A stretch of 64,000 bases of DNA from Streptomyces sp. NBC_01276 (GTDB lineage: Bacteria; Actinomycetota; Actinomycetes; Streptomycetales; Streptomycetaceae), in the NCBI RefSeq assembly GCF_041435355.1, contig NZ_CP108442.1:4154001-4218000 (forward strand), read 5' to 3'. Position 1 is the first letter of the stretch. Each line of letters starts with the position of its first letter. The notes beneath the pieces were generated by a model that saw only the letters and a program-made list of their open reading frames with translations, ran no database searches and was not told where the DNA came from. The position numbers were made by a program, and so were the translations under genes. Below, piece by piece: positions 17,937 through 24,907 of this stretch.

Positions 17937-19148
17937 GTGACCCTCGTGAACGTGCTGGACATCCTGTTGCTGGTCGCCGCCGTGTGGTTCGCGATCGTGG
18001 GCTACCGCCAGGGGTTCGTCGTCGGCATCCTGTCGGTGATCGGCTTCCTCGGCGGTGGTCTCGTCGCCGTGTCCCTGCTGCCCCTGATCTGGGACCGGGT
18101 GACCGACAACGGCACCCAGGTGACCACCACCGTCGTCGTGATCGCCGTCGTCGTGATCATCATCTGCGCCTCGATCGGCCAGGCCCTGACCACCCATCTG
18201 GGCAGCCGCCTGCGACGCCACATCACCTGGTCGCCCGCCCGCGCGCTCGACGCGACCGGCGGGGCCCTGGTGAACGTCGTCGCGATGCTGCTGGTGGCAT
18301 GGCTGATCGGTTCCGCACTCGCCGGGACCTCGCTGCCCACGCTCGGCAAGGAGGTCCGCAACTCCAAGGTGCTCCTCGGCGTGTCGCGCGTGCTCCCCGC
18401 GCAGGCCAACACCTGGTTCTCGGACTTCAGTTCCACCCTCGCCCGCAACGGCTTCCCCCAGGTCTTCAGCCCGTTCTCCAACGAGCCGATCACCGAGGTG
18501 AAGGCGCCCGACCCGGCCCTCGCCCGCAGCGGCGTGGCCGAACAGGCGAAGCTCTCCATCGTGAAGGTCGTCGGTACGGCGCCCAGTTGCAGCAAGGTCC
18601 TGGAGGGCACCGGCTTCGTCTTCGCGCCGGGCAAGGTGATGACCAACGCCCACGTCGTCGGCGGTGTCATGGAGCCCACCGTGCAGGTCGGCGGCGAGGG
18701 CAAGCTCTACGACGGCAAGGTCGTGCTCTACGACTGGGAGCGCGACATCGCCGTCCTGGACGTGCCCAAGCTGCGCGCCCCGGCCCTGGAGTTCACCGAG
18801 AAGGACGCCACGAGCAGCAGCGACGCGATCGTGGCCGGCTTCCCGGAGAACGGCGCCTACGACGTCCGAGCGGCCCGGGTCCGCGGCCGGATCAACGCCA
18901 ACGGCCCGGACATCTACCACCGGGGCACCGTCCGCCGCGACGTCTACTCGCTCTACGCGACCGTCCGCCAGGGCAACTCCGGCGGCCCGCTGCTGACGCC
19001 CGAGGGCCGGGTGTACGGGGTCGTCTTCGCCAAGTCGCTCGACGACCCGAACACCGGTTACGCCCTGACGGCGGACGAGATCCGGGACGACATCCGCCTC
19101 GGCAAGACCTCCAGCCGCCGCGTCGACACCCAGGGCTGCGCCCTCTGA
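17937..19148 (+). CDS. MarP-family membrane serine protease
   Basis: 403 residues. Four TM helices in the first 130 residues (CvpA-like region) are followed by a periplasm-side trypsin-like protease domain from about 190. The catalytic triad is visible: His in MTNAHVVGG (about 238), Asp in ERDIAVLDV (about 269) and Ser in RQGNSGGPLL (about 348). Two cysteines (about 218 and 401) could form the regulatory disulfide described for mycobacterial MarP, which protects against acid and oxidative stress. The start is the GTG at 17937; a GTG at 17946 is equally plausible. Confidence 0.9.
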   Translation: MTLVNVLDILLLVAAVWFAIVGYRQGFVVGILSVIGFLGGGLVAVSLLPLIWDRVTDNGTQVTTTVVVIAVVVIIICASIGQALTTHLGSRLRRHITWSPARALDATGGALVNVVAMLLVAWLIGSALAGTSLPTLGKEVRNSKVLLGVSRVLPAQANTWFSDFSSTLARNGFPQVFSPFSNEPITEVKAPDPALARSGVAEQAKLSIVKVVGTAPSCSKVLEGTGFVFAPGKVMTNAHVVGGVMEPTVQVGGEGKLYDGKVVLYDWERDIAVLDVPKLRAPALEFTEKDATSSSDAIVAGFPENGAYDVRAARVRGRINANGPDIYHRGTVRRDVYSLYATVRQGNSGGPLLTPEGRVYGVVFAKSLDDPNTGYALTADEIRDDIRLGKTSSRRVDTQGCAL

Positions 19149-19151
19149 CGC

Positions 19152-19183
19152 CCTCCCCGGGCCCCTGCCGGGGCCCGGGGAGG
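19152..19183 (+). terminator. Hairpin terminator after the MarP-type protease
   Basis: A perfect 14-bp inverted repeat (CCTCCCCGGGCCCC, 4-nt loop, GGGGCCCGGGGAGG), 3 bp after the stop codon, with no U-run. The following spacer to 19523 contains only a second hairpin; I see no gene in it. Confidence 0.8.
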
Positions 19184-19482
19184 TGTGTCCTACATGCGTG
19201 GATGGCGCAGCCGCGCCGAGACCCAGCGGGCGCGGCGGCGCAGGATGCGTGGGATCCCCAGCCGGGGGTCGTGACCGTCCCGGCCGGCCCTGTCGTGCGT
19301 GCCCGGCGCTGTGGCCGAGCGGCGTTCGCGTGCGGTGTCACCGTGGTCGTGCGTCCAGCCCATACAACGAGCTGTGCCCGGGGCCCAGGGTCCGTAATCC
19401 CCCGGGGGGCCGCCAATTGGCCTATGCGCCGGGCAATTGAATGCCCGTAAGACAGTCGTACGAAGCGCCTGTCGCCCCGTCA

Positions 19483-19509
19483 GCCATCCGCGGGGATCCC
19501 GCGGATGGC
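19483..19509 (-). terminator. Hairpin terminator after the alpha/beta hydrolase gene
   Basis: A perfect 12-bp inverted repeat (GCCATCCGCGGG at 19483-19494, loop GAT, CCCGCGGATGGC at 19498-19509). It starts 14 bp downstream of the reverse-strand hydrolase stop codon and may also stop readthrough from the protease side. Confidence 0.72.
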
Positions 19510-19523
19510 CCGCCGACGGCCCG

Positions 19524-20495
19524 TCAGCGGTCGGGCTCGGGGTCCTTCAGCCAGTTCACCAGCTCGGTGGAGAAGGCCACCGGGTCCTCCTCGTGGGGGA
19601 AGTGCCCCAGTCCGTCGAAGAGCCGCCAGCGGTACGGGGCTTCGACGTACTCCCCGGAACCGGCGGCGCTGCGGGTGCGCATCACCGGGTCCAGCGAGCC
19701 GTGCAGGTGCAGCGTGGGCACCCGTACGGGCCGCTTCATCCGCCGGTAGAACTGGAGCCCGTCCGGCCGGGCCATCGAGCGCATCATCCAGCGGTACGGC
19801 TCGATGGAGCAGTGCGCCGTGGAGGGGATGCACATGGCCCGCCGGTACACGGCGAGTGCCTCCTCGTCGGAGCCGTCCGCCTGCAGCCGCGGCCCGGACC
19901 ACTCCCGGATCAGCTCCCCCACGAGGGCCCCGTCATCGGCGACCAGCTGCCGCTCGGGGACGAAGGGCCTCTGGAAGCCCCAGACGTGGGAGCTGGCCCG
20001 GGTCTGGCCGAAGTCCGCCAGCATCGCCGAGCGCCAGCGGCGCGGGTGCGGCATCGAGGAGACGACCAGCCGGCGCACCAGCTTGGGCCGCATCACGGCC
20101 GCCGTCCAGGCGAGGTATCCGCCCAGGTCGTGCCCGACGAGGGCGGCGTCCGGCTCGCCGAGGGAACGGACCACTCCGGTGATGTCCAGGGCGAGGTTCG
20201 CCGGGTCGTAGCCGCGCGGGGTGCGGTCGCTGCCGCCCACCCCGCGCAGATCCATCGCCACCGCGCGGTACCCGGCGTCCGCGAGCGCGGTCAGCTGGTG
20301 CCGCCAGGTCCACCAGAACTGCGGGAACCCGTGCAGCAGGAGGACGAGCGGGCCGTCGCCGCACTCCGCGACGTGGAAGCGCGCGCCGTTGGCGGCGACG
20401 TCCCGGTGGGTCACCTTTCTCCCGCCCGGCACGTCGATCCGTACCGCCGAAGCAGCGGTGGGCGCGGGGCTGGGGTCCGGAGAAGGGGCTGTCAT
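19524..20495 (-). CDS. Alpha/beta hydrolase (epoxide hydrolase/dehalogenase type)
   Basis: 323 residues. The oxyanion-hole motif HGFPQFWWTW (about 55-64) and the nucleophile elbow with Asp (LVGHDLGGYLAW, about 122-133) point to an epoxide-hydrolase or haloalkane-dehalogenase-like enzyme rather than a serine esterase. The general-base His lies in GLGHFPHEEDP near the C terminus. The substrate is unknown. The start codon overlaps the end of the holin-like gene by 4 bp, so the pair is translationally coupled. Confidence 0.87.
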   Translation of the reverse strand: MTAPSPDPSPAPTAASAVRIDVPGGRKVTHRDVAANGARFHVAECGDGPLVLLLHGFPQFWWTWRHQLTALADAGYRAVAMDLRGVGGSDRTPRGYDPANLALDITGVVRSLGEPDAALVGHDLGGYLAWTAAVMRPKLVRRLVVSSMPHPRRWRSAMLADFGQTRASSHVWGFQRPFVPERQLVADDGALVGELIREWSGPRLQADGSDEEALAVYRRAMCIPSTAHCSIEPYRWMMRSMARPDGLQFYRRMKRPVRVPTLHLHGSLDPVMRTRSAAGSGEYVEAPYRWRLFDGLGHFPHEEDPVAFSTELVNWLKDPEPDR

Positions 20496-20950
20496 GAAGA
20501 CGAGCGTGCCACACCCACGGCCTGGTCACTCAACGGCCGCGGGTGCGGCTTGACGGTTCCGACGAGCGCCGCGGTCTGCTTGACCGAGTCGATGGTCTTC
20601 ACCGGCGGCTTGACCTTCTTGAACTTCGACATGGCCAGCAGCCCGGTCAGGCCCGCGAGCAGCCAGAACGCGACGCCGACGATGAGGAAGGACCAGGCCA
20701 GGCCGAGCCCGAGATTGTGGATGCCGTAGGCCGCGGCGAAACTCAGTACGGGGAGGGAGAAGAGCAGCAGCACGCCCGCCACGATCGCGGCACCGCTGCC
20801 GATGCCCGCGCGCTTGACGTCCTGCTTGAGCTCGACCTTGGCGAGGGCGATCTCGTCGTGCACCAGGGCCGACATCTCGGCGGTGGCCGAGGCGACCAGC
20901 TGACCGAGCGTGCGCTCGGCTCCCGGAGCCTCTTGGTCCACTGCGCTCAT
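20492..20950 (-). CDS. Phage-holin-family-like membrane protein (DUF1469/Phage_holin_3_6)
   Basis: 152 residues. An amphipathic N-terminal helix (LGQLVASATAEMSALVHDEI) is followed by KVELKQDVKRAGIGSGAAI, two hydrophobic helices (about 52-77 and 86-107) and a basic tail. This is the widespread actinobacterial chromosomal 'phage holin family' protein, not evidence of a prophage. The ATG at 20948-20950 is preceded by AGAGGGA. It heads a two-gene unit with the alpha/beta hydrolase. Confidence 0.85.
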   Translation of the reverse strand: MSAVDQEAPGAERTLGQLVASATAEMSALVHDEIALAKVELKQDVKRAGIGSGAAIVAGVLLLFSLPVLSFAAAYGIHNLGLGLAWSFLIVGVAFWLLAGLTGLLAMSKFKKVKPPVKTIDSVKQTAALVGTVKPHPRPLSDQAVGVARSSS

Positions 20951-21004
20951 CTCTGACTCCCTCTGTCGTCTGCTGTCGGCGGCTGTCCTCCGTCGTCAGT
21001 CAGA

Positions 21005-22468
21005 TCATGCCGGACGGTCGGCGCCGGTGCTGGACCCGCCCGCCGCTTCCCGGGTGGATCCACCCGTGGATCCACCCGTGGGACCGTCCTCGGCCGGGGC
21101 GACGGCCTCGGCCCTGCGGCGGTGCTCGGCGGCCTTCTCCTCGTAGATCTTCGCCATCCGCAGGTGGTACGCCGGGTTGTCCTGCTCGTAGATGTCCGGG
21201 ATCCCGTCGGCGTCCTCGTCGCGCTCCTCGGCCTCGGTCAGCGACCGGTACCGGCGGTCGCGCAGCTTGAGCATCACGCACGCGATGGCCGCGGCGATCA
21301 GGGAGCCGAGCAGGACGGCCGCCTTGACCTCGTCGGTCAGGACGGGGTCTCCGGCGAAGGCCAGCTCGCCGATCAGCAGGGAGACGGTGAAGCCGATGCC
21401 GGCGAGGGAGGCCACGGCCAGTACGTCGGGCCAGGCGAGGTCCTCGTTCAGCTCGGCCTTGGTGAAGCGGGCGGCGAGCCAGGTGCCGCCGAAGATGCCG
21501 ACCGTCTTGCCGACGACGAGTCCGAGCACCACGCCGAGGGTCTCGGGACGGGTGAAGACCTGCGCGATGGCCTCGTCGGAGAGCGAGACCCCGGCGGAGA
21601 GCAGGGCGAAGAGGGGGACGGCCAGGCCGGCCGAGACGGGGCGGACCAGGTGCTCGATGTGCTCGCCGGGGGAGTGCTCCTCGCCGTCCCTGCGGGTGCA
21701 GCGCAGCATCAGGCCCATCGCGACGCCGGCGATGGTGGCGTGGACGCCGCTGTTGTACATCAGGCCCCAGATGACCAGGGCGAGCGGGACGTACACGTAC
21801 CAGCCGCGGACGCCGAAGCGCAGCAGGAACCAGAAGAGGACCAGGCCCGCGAGGGCCCCGCCGAGGGCGAGGAAGTCGATCTCGCTGGTGAAGAACACCG
21901 CGATGATCAGGATGGCGAAGAGGTCGTCGACGACCGCCAGGGTCAGCAGGAAGGCGCGCAGCGCGGACGGCAGCGAGGTGCCGATGACCGCGAGGACGGC
22001 GAGGGCGAAGGCGATGTCGGTGGCCGTCGGGACCGCCCAGCCGTCGAGCGATCCGTTGCCGAGGGTGTTGACCAGGGCGTAGACCACCGCGGGCACGGCC
22101 ATGCCGCAGAGGGCGGCGATCACGGGGAGGGCGGCCGCCTTGGGGTCGCTCAGGTCGCCCGCGACCAGCTCGCGCTTGAGCTCGATGCCGGCGACGAAGA
22201 AGAAGATCGCGAGCAGGCCGTCGGCTGCCCAGTGCTGGAGCGAGAGGTCCAGGCCCAGGGCGGCGGGGCCGATGTGGAAGGACCTGACGCTGTCGTAGCT
22301 CGCGGATATCGCCGGGATGTTCGCCCACACGAGGGCGGCGATGGCGGCCACCAGGAGCAGGACCCCGCCGACGGTCTCGGTGCGCAGCGCGTCGGCGACG
22401 AAGCGGCGCTCGGGGAGGGAGAGCCTGCCGAGGAACTTGCGGCGGGTGCTGGGCGGGGGCGTGGCCAC
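21005..22468 (-). CDS. nhaA: Na+/H+ antiporter NhaA
   Basis: 487 residues, with about 12 TM helices: N-terminal TVGGVLLLVAAIAALVWANI, the TATDIAFALAVLAVIG segment, and the VVDDLFAILIIAVFFT segment carrying the two adjacent aspartates required for Na+/H+ exchange. The C-terminal tail is long and hydrophilic, ending in a Gly-Ser-Thr repeat encoded by two tandem GTGGATCCACCC units (about 21053-21080). The start is the GTG at 22466-22468, which has an ideal GGAGG nine bases upstream; longer in-frame starts lack one. It exports sodium during alkaline or salt stress. Confidence 0.9.
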   Translation of the reverse strand: MATPPPSTRRKFLGRLSLPERRFVADALRTETVGGVLLLVAAIAALVWANIPAISASYDSVRSFHIGPAALGLDLSLQHWAADGLLAIFFFVAGIELKRELVAGDLSDPKAAALPVIAALCGMAVPAVVYALVNTLGNGSLDGWAVPTATDIAFALAVLAVIGTSLPSALRAFLLTLAVVDDLFAILIIAVFFTSEIDFLALGGALAGLVLFWFLLRFGVRGWYVYVPLALVIWGLMYNSGVHATIAGVAMGLMLRCTRRDGEEHSPGEHIEHLVRPVSAGLAVPLFALLSAGVSLSDEAIAQVFTRPETLGVVLGLVVGKTVGIFGGTWLAARFTKAELNEDLAWPDVLAVASLAGIGFTVSLLIGELAFAGDPVLTDEVKAAVLLGSLIAAAIACVMLKLRDRRYRSLTEAEERDEDADGIPDIYEQDNPAYHLRMAKIYEEKAAEHRRRAEAVAPAEDGPTGGSTGGSTREAAGGSSTGADRPA

Positions 22469-22625
22469 GGTGGGGAACCTCCGGGTGGGCGACGGCATGA
22501 CAAATGCAGTTGCCGACCAGACTTCCCGGCGCACCCTGAGACTCTTCGAGCGTCAAATGTTGACGCTTCCTTTACCTTACAGGGTTCGCGCGGTCGTATC
22601 GGGTGATCTTCACCTTAAACGGGAG

Positions 22626-22660
22626 GAGGGCGTCCGGCGCGTTGTGCGCCGGACGCCCTC
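22626..22660 (-). terminator. Hairpin terminator after acsA
   Basis: A perfect 15-bp inverted repeat (GAGGGCGTCCGGCGC, 5-nt loop, GCGCCGGACGCCCTC), 42 bp downstream of the reverse-strand acsA stop. Confidence 0.8.
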
Positions 22661-22701
22661 CAGGACCCGTGGCCCGTTGTGCGTCAGTCCGGTCAGTCCG
22701 G

Positions 22702-24657
22702 TCAGTCCTCGCTGGAGGCGCTGGGCAGCTTGGTCTGGATCAGCGCCATCACCGAGGAATCGGCGAGCGTGGTCACGTCGCCGACCGCCCGGTCCTCCGC
22801 CACGTCGCGCAGCAGACGGCGCATGATCTTGCCGGAACGGGTCTTCGGCAGTTCCTGCACCGGGACGATCCGCTTCGGCTTGGCGATCGGGCCGAGGGTG
22901 GCGCCCACGTGGTTGCGCAGCTCCCCGACCAGGGCGTCCGTCTCGGTGGCGCTGCCGCGCAGGATGACGAAGGCCACGATGGCCTGGCCGGTGGTCTCGT
23001 CCTTGGCGCCCACGACGGCCGCCTCGGCGACCGACGGGTGCGAGACGAGCGCCGACTCCACCTCGGTGGTCGAGATGTTGTGGCCCGACACCAGCATTAC
23101 GTCGTCGACCCGGCCGAGCAGCCAGATGTCGCCGTCGTCGTCCTTCTTGGCGCCGTCGCCCGCGAAGTACTTGCCCTCGAAGCGGGACCAGTAGGTGTCG
23201 ACGAAGCGCTGGTCGTCGCCCCAGATGGTGCGCAGCATCGACGGCCACGGCTCGGTGAGGACCAGGTAGCCGACTCCGCCGTTCGCCACCTCGCGGCCCT
23301 CGTCGTCCACGACGGTGGCACCGATGCCGGGCAGCGCGCGCTGCGCGGAGCCGGGCTTGGTCTCGGTGACGCCCGGCAGCGGGGCGATCATCATGGCGCC
23401 GGTCTCGGTCTGCCACCACGTGTCCACGATCGGGCAGCGGTCGCCGCCGATGTGCTTGCGGTACCAGATCCAGGCCTCGGGGTTGATCGGCTCGCCGACC
23501 GAGCCCAGCACGCGCAGGCTCGACAGGTCGAACTTCGCGGGGATGTCGTCGCCCCACTTCATGAACGTACGGATCGCGGTGGGCGCGGTGTAGAGGATGG
23601 TGACGCCGTACTTCTGCACGACCTCCCAGAACCGGCCCTGGTGCGGGGTGTCCGGCGTGCCCTCGTACATCACCTGGGTGGCGCCGTTGGCGAGCGGACC
23701 GTAGACGATGTAGGAGTGCCCGGTCACCCAGCCGATGTCGGCGGTGCACCAGTAGACGTCGGTCTCCGGCTTGAGGTCGAAGACGGCGTGGTGGGTGTAC
23801 GAGGCCTGCGTGAGGTAGCCGCCGGAAGTGTGCAGGATGCCCTTGGGCTTACCCGTGGTCCCCGAGGTGTACAGGATGAAGAGCGGGTGCTCGGCGTCGA
23901 AGGCCTGCGGGGTGTGCTCGGTGGACTGGCGGCCGACCACGTCGTGCCACCAGACGTCGCGGCCCTCGGTGACGGCGGTGTCCTGGCCGGTGCGGCGCAC
24001 CACGAGGACGTGCTCGACCTGCGGGCACTTGGCGACGGCCTCGTCGATGGCGGGCTTGAGCGCGCTGGGCTTGCCGCGGCGGTAGCCGCCGTCGGCGGTG
24101 ATCACCAGCTTGGCGTCGGCGTCCTGGATGCGGGAGGCGACGGCATCGGCGGAGAAGCCGCCGAAGACCACCGAGTGGGCGGCGCCGACGCGGGCGCACG
24201 CGAGCATCGCGACGACGGCCTCGGGGATCATCGGCAGGTAGACGGCGACCCGGTCGCCCGCCTGGACACCGAGCTCGGTGAGGGCGTTGGCGGCCTGCGA
24301 GACCTCGTCCTTGAGCTGGGCGTAGGTCAGGGAGCGGCTGTCGCCGGGCTCGCCCTCGAAGTGGATCGCGACGCGGTCGCCGTTGCCGGCCTCGACGTGC
24401 CGGTCCACGCAGTTGTACGCCACGTTCAGCTTGCCGTCGGCGAACCACTTCGCGAACGGCGGGTTGCTCCAGTCGAGCGTCTCGGTCGGCTCGGTCTCCC
24501 AGGTCAGCCGCCGGGCCTGCTCGGCCCAGAAGCCCAGCCGGTCCGCGTCGGCCTGCGCGTACGCCGCCTCGGTCACGTTGGCGGCGGCGGCCAGATCGGC
24601 GGGCGGTGCGAACCGCCGCTCCTCCTTGAGCAGATTGGCCAGGCTGTCATTGCTCAC
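22702..24657 (-). CDS. acsA: Acetyl-CoA synthetase (acetate-CoA ligase, AMP-forming)
   Basis: 651 residues, the normal length for Acs. The AMP-binding P-loop motif is FILYTSGTTGKPKGI (about residues 250-264), the adenine-binding VDTWWQTETGA at about 400, and the C-terminal domain carries PKTRSGKIMRRLLRDV (about 610-625), whose lysine is the usual regulatory acetylation site. It converts acetate, ATP and CoA to acetyl-CoA. The start is the GTG at 24655-24657, following GGGAAAGGGAG; a longer in-frame start exists at 24699. A DasR-like operator lies about 85 bp upstream. It is monocistronic. Confidence 0.95.
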   Translation of the reverse strand: MSNDSLANLLKEERRFAPPADLAAAANVTEAAYAQADADRLGFWAEQARRLTWETEPTETLDWSNPPFAKWFADGKLNVAYNCVDRHVEAGNGDRVAIHFEGEPGDSRSLTYAQLKDEVSQAANALTELGVQAGDRVAVYLPMIPEAVVAMLACARVGAAHSVVFGGFSADAVASRIQDADAKLVITADGGYRRGKPSALKPAIDEAVAKCPQVEHVLVVRRTGQDTAVTEGRDVWWHDVVGRQSTEHTPQAFDAEHPLFILYTSGTTGKPKGILHTSGGYLTQASYTHHAVFDLKPETDVYWCTADIGWVTGHSYIVYGPLANGATQVMYEGTPDTPHQGRFWEVVQKYGVTILYTAPTAIRTFMKWGDDIPAKFDLSSLRVLGSVGEPINPEAWIWYRKHIGGDRCPIVDTWWQTETGAMMIAPLPGVTETKPGSAQRALPGIGATVVDDEGREVANGGVGYLVLTEPWPSMLRTIWGDDQRFVDTYWSRFEGKYFAGDGAKKDDDGDIWLLGRVDDVMLVSGHNISTTEVESALVSHPSVAEAAVVGAKDETTGQAIVAFVILRGSATETDALVGELRNHVGATLGPIAKPKRIVPVQELPKTRSGKIMRRLLRDVAEDRAVGDVTTLADSSVMALIQTKLPSASSED

Positions 24658-24741
24658 GACATCTCCCTTTCCCAGGGTGTCCGTTGTGTCCCCGGGCATA
24701 GCTCATCAGGTCAGACGCCCAGGTGACAAGGGGTAGCCGTG

Positions 24742-24757
24742 AATTGGTTTAGACCTA
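24742..24757. promoter_or_regulatory. DasR-like palindromic operator upstream of acsA
   Basis: AATTGGTTTAGACCTA contains TGGTTTAGACCT, which differs at two positions from the DasR (dre) core TGGTCTAGACCA. It sits 85-100 bp upstream of the acsA start. DasR senses amino-sugar phosphates in streptomycetes, and GlcNAc deacetylation yields acetate, so control of acsA would make sense. The role is inferred. Confidence 0.45.
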
Positions 24758-24825
24758 TAGCACGACTGGGCGGCCCGTGCGCCGCAGCGTACGCGCGGGC
24801 CGCGCGCGGCGCGCGGCGCGCGAAG

Positions 24826-24859
24826 GGCCCCTTCCCGCTGCAGGGTGCGAGAAGGGGCC
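24826..24859 (-). terminator. Hairpin terminator after the SulP-carbonic anhydrase gene
   Basis: The arms GGCCCCTTC (24826-24834) and GAAGGGGCC (24851-24859) pair perfectly, 49 bp past the stop. Just beyond it (about 24788-24822) is an almost unbroken run of alternating CG dinucleotides. Confidence 0.6.
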
Positions 24860-24907
24860 AACAGCTTGCACGGATACGGGAGGGTATCGGTTCGGACGGA
24901 AATCCGG

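Noticed and set aside
20492..20950. Prophage indicated by the holin-family protein
   Set aside because: This protein family is a normal chromosomal membrane protein in actinobacteria and no other phage genes surround it.
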